Origin: an uncultured Candidatus Pelagibacter sp.
GTDB lineage: Bacteria; Pseudomonadota; Alphaproteobacteria; Pelagibacterales; Pelagibacteraceae
DNA: 64,000 bases
Assembly (NCBI RefSeq): GCF_943788075.1
Contig: NZ_CALSOW010000001.1
Span: 352,646 to 416,645, forward strand
Direction of reading: 5' to 3'
The notes below the pieces were generated by a model. It saw only the letters and a list, made by a program, of their open reading frames with translations, was not told the origin of the DNA and did not search any database. This document shows, in pieces, positions 17,765 to 26,714 of this stretch (the stretch's first letter is position 1; every line of letters begins with the position of its first letter). The translations under genes and the position numbers were made by a program.

Positions 17765-19017
17765 ATGCAAAAACTAGAAGTCTTTGGAGCCAAAAAGCTC
17801 AAAGGACAAATAAAAATATCAGGCTCAAAAAATGCCTCTCTTCCAATTTTAGCTGCTTCCTTATTATCAAGTAAAAAAGTTTATCTAAAAAATTTACCTA
17901 GAGTAAAAGATATTGAGACGATGGTAAGTTTACTTCAATCGTTGGGTTCTAAAATTATTTTTAATAAGAATAATTTAGCTATTGATAATATTAAACAAAC
18001 AAAAAGTTTTGCATCTTACAGCTTAGTTAAGACTATGAGAGCAGGAATTTTAGTTCTTGGTCCATTGCTTGCAAAATTTGGAAAAGCAAAAGTTTCTCTA
18101 CCTGGTGGTTGTGCAATTGGTACCAGACCTGTTGATATACATTTGGATGCTTTATCTAAGCTAGGAGTTAAGTATAAAATTATTCAAGGGTATGTACACG
18201 CTACCGCGCCTAAAGGATTAATTGGAAATAAAATAAAATTTTCAAAAATATCAGTGGGTGCTACCGAAAATTTAATAATTGCAGCAAGTTTTGCTAAAGG
18301 AACTACTATTTTAAATAACTGTGCAATTGAACCTGAGATAAAAGATTTAGTTAATTTTTTAAAAAGTATGGGATGTAATATTAAGTGGATTAGCAAGCGT
18401 TCAGTCAAAATTGAAGGGGTATTTGAAGTTAAAGAAACTACTTATTCAATAATGTTTGATAGAATAGAAGCTGGAACATATTTAGTTGCAGCAGCTGTAA
18501 CAGAGGGAAATTTAATAATAAAAGATATTATTCCTAAAATTATTCAAACAGAAATTAATACTTTAAAAAAGATAGGTGCAAAAATCATAGTTAAAAAGAT
18601 GAAATTCATATTATGGGTAATAAAAAAATTAAAAGTATCAATATCAAAACTGCTCCATATCCTGGTTTCCCAACTGATTTACAAGCTCAAATGATGGTAT
18701 TGTTGTGTAAGGCCAACAAACAATCAGTAATTAAAGAAGATATTTTTGAAAACAGGTTTATGCATGTTGCTGAACTGAATCGAATGGGTGCTAAAATTTC
18801 AACTGATGTGAATAAGGCTAAAGTTACTGGTAATATTAATTTTGAGGCAGCTGAATTGATGGCAACCGACTTAAGAGCTTCTGTTTCACTAATTCTTGCA
18901 GCTTTAACTGCTAAAGGGAAATCAGTGATTAATAGAATTTATCATCTAGATCGAGGATATGAGAATATAGAAAAGAAATTGAAAAAAGTTGGAGCAAAAA
19001 TTAGAAGAGTTAATTAA
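17765..19017 (+). CDS. murA: UDP-N-acetylglucosamine 1-carboxyvinyltransferase (one frameshift)
   Basis: The track gives 17765-18694 and 18613-19017. The first part has [15 protein letters not shown] (substrate loop), then [15 protein letters not shown] with the catalytic Cys, and [13 protein letters not shown]. One A appears to be missing in the A-run at 18593-18597; adding it gives [15 protein letters not shown] and continues into [20 protein letters not shown]-type [13 protein letters not shown] and the C-terminal [13 protein letters not shown]. The repaired protein is about 417 aa, the family length. It makes the first committed step in peptidoglycan synthesis. The break is most likely a homopolymer sequencing error. 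Confidence 0.92.
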
Positions 19018-19415
19018 TGAATAAGAAATATTTAGCAAAAATTATAGCTTCAGATAATGAAGGTTTACAAATGATTTCAGCATGTAGTGCTGGTGCCAAA
19101 GTAAAGGTGTCAGGCATAAAGTATCTAGCAGAGAATAAAGTTTTCTTATTATCAATTGAGAGAACTAAAATCGAAACAGATCAGGAAGATAAGAAAATTA
19201 ATAGTATTTGTAGGTTTGATTTTGTGGATAAAGTTAAATCTAAAAATATAGATCAAAAAAATGAGGATTTAGTTTTAGAATTGATAGCAATTGATTATCT
19301 AAAAAATAAAGATGATTATGAAATTAATTTAATTTTTAACAATAATGCTCACATTGCTTTGACTACCGAAACAATTGAAGTAAGACTAGAAGATCAAAAC
19401 GAAATTAAAGACTAA
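19017..19415 (+). CDS. DUF2948 family protein
   Basis: 132 aa. Starts with [27 protein letters not shown], which fits the DUF2948 pattern of an N-terminal 'D.EDL.vlSA..QDA'-type motif, and ends ALTTETIEVRLEDQNEIKD. The function is unknown. It lies between murA and hisD exactly as in many alphaproteobacteria, with overlapping stop/start codons on both sides (TAATG), so it is translationally coupled. Confidence 0.8.
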   Translation: MNKKYLAKIIASDNEGLQMISACSAGAKVKVSGIKYLAENKVFLLSIERTKIETDQEDKKINSICRFDFVDKVKSKNIDQKNEDLVLELIAIDYLKNKDDYEINLIFNNNAHIALTTETIEVRLEDQNEIKD

Positions 19416-20700
19416 TGAAAATATTAAATAGTAATAATAAAAATTTTGATAAAAGTCTTAGATAGTTTACTTTTACAAAGAAAGAAAAAAGTACAATCTA
19501 ATTCAGTTTCAGTTTCAAGTATTATTAAAGATGTTAGAAAAAATGGAGACAAAGCTTTAGTAAAATATGAAAAGAGATTTAATCAAAATACTATAATTGT
19601 CCCCTCTCAAAAACAGATTTCTAATTCAATACAATCACTAGATAAAAAAGTGAAGCAAGCAATAGATATTGCTTACAATAGAATTTACAAATTTCACTCA
19701 CTTCAAAAATTTAAGAATATTTCTTATGTCGATAAGTATAAAAATAAACTTGAGTATAAATATATACCTCTAGAATCTGTTGCAATTTATGTGCCTGGTT
19801 CAACAGCCTCATATCCCTTCAAGTGTATTAATGAATGCTATTCCAGCAATTGTTGCAGGTGTTAAAAGAATTGTAATGATTAATCCTGGATTTAAAGGAA
19901 AACAAAATCCAGCAGTATTATATGCGGCACGTAAATGTAAAATTAAAGAAATTTATTCAATAGGTGGGCCTTCAGCGATTGCAGCTGTAGCTTATGGAAC
20001 AAAAAAAATAAATAAAGTTAATAAAATAGTGGGCCCTGGTAATGCATATGTGGCTGCTGCTAAAAAAGAAGTTTTTGGTGATGTTGGAATTGAAGGAATG
20101 ACTGCAGGCCCTTCAGAAGTCACTATTGTTTGTGATAAATTTTCAAATCCAGAATGGGTTGCAAGTGATTTAATAGGTCAAGCAGAACATGATAATCTTG
20201 CTCAATGTATTTTAATTTCAAAAGATAAATCTTTAATAGATAAAGTTCAAAATGAAATTGTTAAACAATTAAAAGAAATTCCACGATCATCTATTGCAAG
20301 ACAAAGCTTATCCAGTAATGGAATTTTAATGCATATTAGTTCTGATAAGAAAATAATTGATGTTGTAAATAAAATAGCACCTGAACATTTGGAGCTAAAT
20401 GTTAAAAATTATAATTCATTTGTGCCAAAAATTAAAAGTTCAGGATCTGTTTGTTTAGGAAAATATGCTGTTATGGCAATGACAGATTATAATGTTGGCT
20501 CTAACCATATATTACCAACAAATGGTTCGGCAAAATATTCAAGTGGAGTAAGTGTAAATGAATTTTATAAACGGATTTCCTATATAAACTTATCTAAAAA
20601 GGGTATTGAAAGTCTTGGTCCTTCAGTTATAACACTTGCAAATTACGAAGGATTAGCAGGACACGCTCAATCTGTAAAAAAAAGAATTAGGAGAAAATAA
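19415..20700 (+). CDS. hisD: Histidinol dehydrogenase (two frameshifts)
   Basis: The track starts at TTG 19446, but the coupled ATG at 19415 gives [15 protein letters not shown]; one extra A near 19460 shifts into [13 protein letters not shown] second extra base near 19817 (TATCCC-T-TCAAGT) separates [10 protein letters not shown] from [17 protein letters not shown]. Repair yields about 427 aa. Family motifs: [38 protein letters not shown] and DLIGQAEHD (Zn/NAD region), [15 protein letters not shown]. It oxidises histidinol to histidine in two NAD-dependent steps. Length 1286 bp equals whole codons plus two. Confidence 0.9.
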
Positions 20701-20702
20701 AA

Positions 20703-20918
20703 TTGTCTAAACAAGATTTGCTTGAATTTAAAGGAAAGGTCATGGACCTACTTCCAAATGCAATGTTTAGAGTTAAGCTAGAGAATGGGCATACGGTTAC
20801 TGCTCATACTGCTGGTAAGTTGAGAAAAAATAGAATTAGAGTATTGCAAGGCGATAATGTGACAGTTGAGATGACACCTTACGACCTTACAAAAGGTAGA
20901 ATAATCTTTAGGGGTTAA
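20703..20918 (+). CDS. infA: Translation initiation factor IF-1
   Basis: 71 aa S1-like OB fold. The start is a TTG at 20703 preceded by GGAG; the product [24 protein letters not shown] matches IF-1 (first residue read as Met), with the conserved [20 protein letters not shown] and [11 protein letters not shown]. It follows hisD by 2 bp and precedes tRNA-Phe by 5 bp. Confidence 0.96.
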   Translation: MSKQDLLEFKGKVMDLLPNAMFRVKLENGHTVTAHTAGKLRKNRIRVLQGDNVTVEMTPYDLTKGRIIFRG

Positions 20919-20923
20919 TTTTT

Positions 20924-20998
20924 GCCTCGGTAGCTCAGGAGTAGAGCAGAGCCCTGAAAAGGCTTGTGTCGGAGGTGCGAATCCTTCCCGAGGCACCA
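20924..20998 (+). tRNA. tRNA-Phe (GAA)
   Basis: A full cloverleaf can be drawn: acceptor stem GCCTCGG/CCGAGGC, D-arm with AGCTCAGGAGTAGAGC, anticodon loop CTGAAAA giving anticodon GAA, and a T-arm containing GTGCGAATCC. Discriminator A is followed by an encoded CCA at 20996-20998. It is immediately downstream of infA. Confidence 0.93.
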
Positions 20999-21080
20999 CC
21001 ATCCACTTTTCATCTTGAAATAATTAAAAAATCAAATTAGCTTTATGGAATAATAAACAACATAAGGACTGAGAAATAAG

Positions 21081-21293
21081 ATGAGTACACTAACTGGTAA
21101 AATTAAATGGTATAATGGTAAAAAAGGCTATGGTTTCATTGAAAGAGATGACAAAGAAAAAGATGCCTTTGTGCATGCATCAGCAGTTAAAGCAGCTGAC
21201 ATGAGATATCTAAACGAAGGGGATAAACTTGAGTTTACATTAGAAGATGGCCCAAAAGGCCCTTCTGCAGTTAATCTAAAAAAAATAGATTAA
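21081..21293 (+). CDS. Cold-shock protein (CspA family)
   Basis: 70 aa. The RNP-1 motif KGYGFIER and the RNP-2 motif DAFVHASAV are clear, and the N-terminus is GKIKWYNGKKGYGF. It is a single-stranded nucleic-acid chaperone. Shine-Dalgarno AAGGA lies about 13 bp upstream. A strong intrinsic terminator follows at 21307. The 83-bp upstream spacer follows tRNA-Phe. Confidence 0.95.
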   Translation: MSTLTGKIKWYNGKKGYGFIERDDKEKDAFVHASAVKAADMRYLNEGDKLEFTLEDGPKGPSAVNLKKID

Positions 21294-21306
21294 TTTTAAA
21301 TATTTC

Positions 21307-21349
21307 AAAGGGCGTTAAATCTATAAATAGATTAACGTCCTTTTTATTT
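21307..21349 (+). terminator. Intrinsic terminator after the cold-shock gene
   Basis: AAAGGGCGTTAA pairs with TTAACGTCCTTT (one G-T wobble) across an AT-rich loop, followed by a T-rich run (TTTTTATTTTT). It begins 14 bp after the cold-shock stop codon. Confidence 0.85.
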
Positions 21350-21515
21350 TTACTTGAATAATGACAATTATTGTCTAAAAGACTGCTCATGATTATAAAT
21401 ATTACATACAGAGAGACTTCAAGAAGCACTCATAGAATCTGTTTCCATAGCCTGTAGGCTATTTATTTATAATATAATTTTTAATCCACACAAAAATAAT
21501 ATAAAAACAAGGAAT
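21350..21515. other. Spacer between cold-shock gene and tRNA-His
   Basis: 166 bp without an ORF. It contains one perfect short hairpin, ATAGCC-TGTA-GGCTAT at 21447-21462, followed by TTATTTAT, which resembles a terminator and would imply a short transcript upstream of it. Promoter-like AT-rich sequence precedes tRNA-His. I see no known RNA family here. Confidence 0.4.
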
Positions 21516-21590
21516 GCCTGGGTGGTGTAACGGTTAGCACGAAAGTTTGTGGAACTTTAAGTTTGAGTTCGATTCTCAGCCCGGGTACCA
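21516..21590 (+). tRNA. tRNA-His (GTG)
   Basis: Acceptor stem GCCTGGG/CCCGGGT, D-arm around GTGTAACGGTTAGCAC, anticodon stem AAAGT/ACTTT with loop TTGTGGA giving anticodon GTG, T-arm with GAGTTCGATTCTC, then ACCA encoded at 21587-21590. Discriminator A73 without an encoded G-1 is the alphaproteobacterial type. It lies only 4 bp before hisS. Confidence 0.92.
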
Positions 21591-21594
21591 AAAA

Positions 21595-22989
21595 ATGAAT
21601 AAAGAAAATAAATTAGTACCTGGATTACCTTCAGGTTTTGAAGATCGTTGGGATAAAAAACTTCTTCTCAAAAAAAAGCTATTAAAAGCGATTGAGAATA
21701 ATTTTATCAAGTTTGGAGCAGAGGCTCTTGAAACCCCTTCGTTTGAAATTAGTGAAAACATAGGATCTTTTCTTGCAGAAGACGATAGTAATCCTATGTC
21801 TGATGTATTCTCATTTCAAGATGGTGAAAAAAGTATTACGCTTAGGTACGATCTATCGAGCCCACTAGCAAGATTTGTTGCTCAAAACAATCAAGAGCTA
21901 CCTTCAATTTATAAACGATATGCAATTCAAAATGTATTTCGTAACGAAAAAGCTGGAAATGGACGTTACAGAGAATTTATGCAAGCAGACTTTGATATCG
22001 TTGGAAATGTTAATCCTGCTCAAGCAAATGCTGAACTTTGTAATTTAATTTCAAGTACATTATCTGATTGTGGATTAAACAAAGATCAATTTACCATCAA
22101 TGTAAGTAATAGAAAAATTGTTCAAGGATTAATTAATGAATTAAAAATTTCTGAAGAAAAACAAATTAAAGTTATTCGAGCAATTGATAAATTAGATAAG
22201 CCTGGATTTGGATTAAAAGGAGTTGAAGATTTACTTAAAAAAGAAAGAAAAGATCAAAGTGGGGCTATTACTAAAGGTGCAGATCTATCAGATGATCAAG
22301 CTGCACAAATATTAAATTTTTTAAAAATAAAAGATTTAAAAGAATTAAAAGAAACTTTAAAAAATCCATTATCTCAAGAAGGGGTAAGTGAGCTTGAGAA
22401 TGTATTTGAAGTATTAGGATATGGATCAAATTTAAATCAAGTTAAGACGAATTTTACCATTGTAAGAGGTCTTGCTTATTATTCCGACTTTATTGTAGAG
22501 ACTAATTTAAATTTCAAAGTTACTAATAACAAAGGAAAAGAAGTAGATATTGGAAGTATATGTTCAGGTGGAGCTTATGCAAAATTGATATCTAGATTTA
22601 GAGGCGTTGATATTCCAGGAACAGGAATAAGCTTTGGTGTAGATAGGTTATTATTTGCTTTAATGCAATTAGATCAAATTAAAGTTGAAGATCAAAAACC
22701 TGTTTTAGTCTGCGTCATGGATCAAAAATATTTGAAAAATTATTATGAATTAGTGGATCAATTAAGAGACAATAATATTAATGCTGAAGTTTTTTTAGAT
22801 AGTAAAAAAAATCTTGGCAAACAATTAACCTTTGCAAATAAACGTGAATTACCGGTTGCCGTTATTTGTGGGGAAAATGAATTTAATGATAACACAGTTA
22901 CTATTAAAAACCTTAAAGGCGTTAAGGGTGAAAATAATCAAACAATTCCAAAAGCTGATTTAATTAATGAAATCAAAAAACTTATCTGA
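21595..22989 (+). CDS. hisS: Histidyl-tRNA synthetase
   Basis: The track begins inside tRNA-His at 21547; the real ATG is 21595 (MNKENKLVPGLPSGFEDR), giving 464 aa. Class II signatures: motif 2 YAIQNVFRNEKAGNGRYREFMQADFDIVG, histidine motif RGLAYYSDFIVE, and motif 3 GTGISFGVDRLLFAL. It charges tRNA-His, whose gene ends 4 bp upstream. It overlaps hisZ by 23 bp. The tRNA is probably cotranscribed or the message starts immediately at it. Confidence 0.95.
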   Translation: MNKENKLVPGLPSGFEDRWDKKLLLKKKLLKAIENNFIKFGAEALETPSFEISENIGSFLAEDDSNPMSDVFSFQDGEKSITLRYDLSSPLARFVAQNNQELPSIYKRYAIQNVFRNEKAGNGRYREFMQADFDIVGNVNPAQANAELCNLISSTLSDCGLNKDQFTINVSNRKIVQGLINELKISEEKQIKVIRAIDKLDKPGFGLKGVEDLLKKERKDQSGAITKGADLSDDQAAQILNFLKIKDLKELKETLKNPLSQEGVSELENVFEVLGYGSNLNQVKTNFTIVRGLAYYSDFIVETNLNFKVTNNKGKEVDIGSICSGGAYAKLISRFRGVDIPGTGISFGVDRLLFALMQLDQIKVEDQKPVLVCVMDQKYLKNYYELVDQLRDNNINAEVFLDSKKNLGKQLTFANKRELPVAVICGENEFNDNTVTIKNLKGVKGENNQTIPKADLINEIKKLI

Positions 22990-24019
22990 AAATATCCTTA
23001 GATCAGTCAAATCTAAAGGATTTAAGTATATTGATTTACCTTCAGTAATTGAGGCTAATCATATTGTCCAAAGATCAGGTGAAAACTTTAGAAAGTTTAT
23101 ATTTTCTTTTATTGATCAAAATGGAAGTGAGCTTTGCCTTAGACCCGACTTAACTATTGCATCATGTCTTAGGTATTTAGAGAATAATTTAAAAGGAAAA
23201 GAGAAGATTTTTTATAGTGGTCAGGCTTATCGAAAATCACAAAATAAAAAAGACTCTATAATTAGAGACCAAGTTGGGTTTGAAATCATTGGATCTAAAG
23301 ATGAAAAGAATGATGACAAAGAAATTATCAATACATCTTTAAAATCGCTTCAAAATATTAAATATACATCAGGAACATTAACAATTGGAAATGTTGAAAT
23401 CTTTAATTTGTTAATTTCAAAGCTAGATATTCCAAAACGATGGAAGTTAAGATTATCAAGACATTTTTGGAGAGAGAAATATTTTAATGATCTATTAAAA
23501 AGATTAGAAACTAATTCAGATGTAGATCCAACTATCGTTGAGATTGATAAGAAACGATATTTTAAAATGTTAAAAGAAGATCTATCCAAAGTTATCGCAG
23601 GAAGATCAATTAATGAAATTTTAAAAAGATTTGATAACAAAATTAGAGATCCAAGAGGCACAAAAAAGGGTGAAAATGTATCAAAGATTATTAAAGAGTT
23701 TTTAAAGATTAAATGCCCAATTAATAAAGCTGCAAGTGAACTTAATAAGTTTTTTAAAAAGAATAAGATTAATTTAATAGTTGATCAAAAATATTTTCCA
23801 ATCTCAAATAATAAAATTTCAAAACTTAATGTTGTTTTCTCAGCTTCATTTGGAAGACAATTAGAATACTACACAGGAATGGTATTTAAAATTGATATCA
23901 AGTCTAAATCAAAAAACAGAAACATAATTAATGGTGGAAGATATGATAAATTAATTTCAGATCTTGGAGCTAAAAATCAAGTAGCAGCAGTTGGAGCTGC
24001 TTTAAATTTAAATTACTAA
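22967..24019 (+). CDS. hisZ: ATP phosphoribosyltransferase regulatory subunit
   Basis: 350 aa class II aaRS-like fold without charging motifs: LCLRPDLTIASCLRYL, YSGQAYRKSQ and late FSASFGRQLEYYTGMVFKI plus NGGRYDKLISDLG. This matches HisZ, a HisS paralogue that activates short-form HisG. It starts inside hisS (23-bp overlap) and shares its last base with hisG, so hisS-hisZ-hisG is one coupled unit. Confidence 0.9.
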   Translation: MKSKNLSENILRSVKSKGFKYIDLPSVIEANHIVQRSGENFRKFIFSFIDQNGSELCLRPDLTIASCLRYLENNLKGKEKIFYSGQAYRKSQNKKDSIIRDQVGFEIIGSKDEKNDDKEIINTSLKSLQNIKYTSGTLTIGNVEIFNLLISKLDIPKRWKLRLSRHFWREKYFNDLLKRLETNSDVDPTIVEIDKKRYFKMLKEDLSKVIAGRSINEILKRFDNKIRDPRGTKKGENVSKIIKEFLKIKCPINKAASELNKFFKKNKINLIVDQKYFPISNNKISKLNVVFSASFGRQLEYYTGMVFKIDIKSKSKNRNIINGGRYDKLISDLGAKNQVAAVGAALNLNY

Positions 24020-24681
24020 TGAACAAAAATATTATTAATATTGGTATTCCAAGCAAAGGTAGACTTAGAAAAGATATTTTAAAAATATTTAAAAAAAATA
24101 AATTAAATCTAGTTTCTGAAAGAGGGGAAAGAGATTTATTAGGATCCATAAAACAATTAAAAAATGTTAAAGTTTTATATCTTCATGCAAGAGAGATTGT
24201 TGAAAGACTTGGAGATGGCTCATTAGATCTTGGTTTTTCAGGATTTGATTTATTAAAAGAGAGTGAAGTAAATATTCAAAATAAAATCAATGTATCTAAA
24301 AGATATGATTTTGGAAAAGCAACTTTAGTTGTTGCAATTCCTGATCCATGGATTGATGTTCAAACGGTTGCTGATTTAGAGGAAATTGCATTTGAATTTA
24401 AAGATAAAAAGAAGAAAAGATTAAGAGTTGCAACCAAATATCCAAATTTAACTAGAGAGTTTTTATTTTCAAAAGGGGTTACTCAATTTAAATTAGTAAG
24501 CTCTCTTGGAGCCACAGAGGCTTATCCCTTTACAGGATCAAGTGAAATTATCACTGATATAACATCAACTGGTGAAACTTTAAGAGCTAATAATCTTCGT
24601 ATTTTAAAGGATGGAGAAATATTAAAATCAGAGGCTTGTATGATGACATCAAAACTCATCTGTAAAAAAACTAGAAGTTAA
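24019..24681 (+). CDS. hisG: ATP phosphoribosyltransferase, short form
   Basis: 220 aa, the length of the HisZ-dependent short HisG. Motifs: IGIPSKGRLRKDIL, LGFSGFDLL, RVATKYPNLTREFL and GATEAYPFTGSSEIITDITSTGETLRANNL with the PRPP-binding region. It catalyses the first step of histidine synthesis. Its ATG overlaps the hisZ stop (TAATG). Confidence 0.94.
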   Translation: MNKNIINIGIPSKGRLRKDILKIFKKNKLNLVSERGERDLLGSIKQLKNVKVLYLHAREIVERLGDGSLDLGFSGFDLLKESEVNIQNKINVSKRYDFGKATLVVAIPDPWIDVQTVADLEEIAFEFKDKKKKRLRVATKYPNLTREFLFSKGVTQFKLVSSLGATEAYPFTGSSEIITDITSTGETLRANNLRILKDGEILKSEACMMTSKLICKKTRS

Positions 24682-24694
24682 AAAACTAGTTAAA

Positions 24695-24826
24695 TTACTT
24701 TCTAAGAATTAGATCTTTCCAATAAATTAAAATAATCTTAATAATATCAAGGTTTCTAGCAACAGCATAAATTGCGATTATGACTCCTATAACAAATATA
24801 ATTTTTAATATTAAGAATAATTCCAT
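24695..24826 (-). CDS. Possible 43-aa membrane peptide
   Basis: Too short for the track. The minus strand encodes MELFLILKIIFVIGVIIAIY followed by AVARNLDIIKIILIYWKDLILRK, an almost entirely hydrophobic N-terminal helix with a basic C-terminus. It fills the spacer between hisG and rmuC. No good Shine-Dalgarno is visible. It may be a real small membrane protein or an AT-rich chance ORF. Confidence 0.35.
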   Translation of the reverse strand: MELFLILKIIFVIGVIIAIYAVARNLDIIKIILIYWKDLILRK

Positions 24827-24891
24827 GAGGTAAGTTTTTAATAATTAAATATATTAATCATATTTTTACTATAAAATAAATTATTAGAATC

Positions 24892-25990
24892 ATGGATATA
24901 ATTTTAGTTGTTTTATTAGTGTTATTAGTTGGAATTGCTTCATCAATTCTTTATCTAAATCTCAAATCTAAGCCTAAAGATGAGAATGAAAATAAGGAAG
25001 CTGAAGAAATAGCTAATTTAAAGACTGAAATACAAAGTTTAAAAGATACTCTAAATAATACTATTAATACCTCACTTGGCACAATGTCGACTTCATTTAA
25101 TAATCTTTCAACAGGTGTCACTAAAGATATGACAGAAGCTTTAACTAAAGTAGATGAAAAAGTTGGAAACTTTAATCAGTCAGGTTGAATTATTAAATCA
25201 AAGCCAAGAGGGGATCACTAAAATTTTAGCAGGTGTTAAAAAATATGGAACTCTTGCAGAGTTTAGTTTGGATGCTTTAATTAAAGATTTATTGCCTGCC
25301 TCACAATTCATGACTAATGTTAAGATGAAGGAAGATACCAGTGAAAATGTTGAATTTGCAATCAAACTTCAAGGAGATGTTTTAGTTCCAGTTGATAGTC
25401 ATTTTCCAGTGGAAAAATTTAAAGCAATTACCGATGGTCATGACGCGCAAGATAAAAGAGCTGTTGCAGATGCTAGAACAAAATTAGCTACTGCTTTTAA
25501 AGCTAAAGCTAAAAGTGTTAATGAAAAATATATTGTTCCACCAAAAACTACAGATTTTGCAATTGTCTATGCTCCAACGGAAAGCTTATACAAAGAATTA
25601 ACTGAATACCAAGATCCAAGTACTAAAGAGTTATTAACTCAAGAATTAATGAAAAAACATAAAGTTGTAATCTGTGGCCCTAATACTCTTTCAGCTTACT
25701 TGCAATCTCTTCACATGGGATTTCAATCTTTAAAAGTTCAAAAAGGTGCTACCGAAATTTATAATCACTTAAAAACAATTACCTCAAGATTTGGAAAGCA
25801 CTTTGATAATATAATTTCTCTTAGAAAAAAATTAGAAGAAGCTATGTCTGTTGTTGATAAGTTTGGAACAGATGCTAGATCAATTACTAGAACTCTTGAA
25901 AGTATTAAAGATCCTGAACAACTTGAAAAAGCAGTCCAAACAGAAAATGTAGAAAAATTTGTTGATCGTTCAAAACAAGCAAATAATTAA
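24892..25990 (+). CDS. rmuC: DNA recombination protein RmuC (one frameshift)
   Basis: The track gives 24892-25188 and 25154-25990. Residues 1-20 form a membrane anchor (ILVVLLVLLVGIASSILYL), followed by a coiled coil, then after one extra T near 25180 (TTTAATCAG-T-CAGGTTGAA) the RmuC nuclease-like domain: YGTLAEFSLDALIKDLLP, VPVDSHFPVEKF, FAIVYAPTESLY, VVICGPNTLSAYLQSL. Repaired length is about 365 aa. RmuC limits DNA inversions and carries a predicted PD-(D/E)XK-like fold. The next gene is another nuclease. Confidence 0.88.
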
Positions 25991-26027
25991 TTTCTTTTTT
26001 TCTAAAATAGCGAATATAAGAAATCAC

Positions 26028-26714
26028 ATGGAGTGGAATAATAAATATATTTATCCAAAATCAACTAGATCAATAGTAGATGGCTCAAGGCATTACTCTG
26101 TAAATGAAGAACGCTTGCCATCGGTTACAACAATATTAAAAGCAACTGAGTCTGAGGAAAAAAAAGCATCTCTTCAAGCTTGGAAGCAAAGGGTTGGTCA
26201 AAAGCAGGCTGAAATTATCACTCGTGAGGCTAGTAGCAGGGGTAGTTCTATGCATGAATACTTAGAAAAATTTTTGCTTGGTAAATTAAATTTAGATTTA
26301 TTGGGAGATAATACTAGAGAGCGAATGATGGCTGATCAGATTATTGAAAATGGTTTAAGAAATAAACTTGATGAAATTTGGGGTTGTGAGGCAACATTAT
26401 ATTATCCAGGTAAATATGCAGGAGCTGCTGACTGTGTTGGCGTTTATGAAAATAAAGAAACCATAATTGATTTTAAACAAAGTAATAAGCCAAAAAAAGA
26501 TGAATGGATTGATGATTATTATTTGCAATGTAGTGCTTATGCTTTAGCCCATAATACAGTTCATGGATCTAATATTACTCAAGCAGTTATATTGCTTTGT
26601 ACAAAAGACAATATGTTTCAAAGGTTTTTAATAGATGGTGACAGATTAAAAGATTACCAAAATAAATTTTTAGAAAAAGTTGAACAATTTTATGCACAAA
26701 GGAGAGCAAATTGA
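26028..26714 (+). CDS. PD-(D/E)XK exonuclease, MGME1/phage type
   Basis: The track starts at 25959, but the first ATG with a sensible N-terminus is 26028 (MEWNNKYIYPK), giving 228 aa. Nuclease motifs: LPSVTTILKAT (entry), GSSMHEYLEKFL, WGCEATLYYPGKYAGAADCVG with the active-site Asp, IIDFKQSNKPKK with the D-x-K, and YYLQCSAYALA (Q-x-x-x-Y). This is the RecB-like architecture of MGME1 and related phage nucleases. It is sandwiched between rmuC and sbcB and overlaps sbcB by 4 bp. Confidence 0.75.
   Translation: MEWNNKYIYPKSTRSIVDGSRHYSVNEERLPSVTTILKATESEEKKASLQAWKQRVGQKQAEIITREASSRGSSMHEYLEKFLLGKLNLDLLGDNTRERMMADQIIENGLRNKLDEIWGCEATLYYPGKYAGAADCVGVYENKETIIDFKQSNKPKKDEWIDDYYLQCSAYALAHNTVHGSNITQAVILLCTKDNMFQRFLIDGDRLKDYQNKFLEKVEQFYAQRRAN

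Noticed and set aside
24668-24692. ACTAG...CTAGT hairpin after hisG as a terminator
   Set aside because: The stem is short, the loop A-rich, and no T-run follows, so it is not a convincing terminator.
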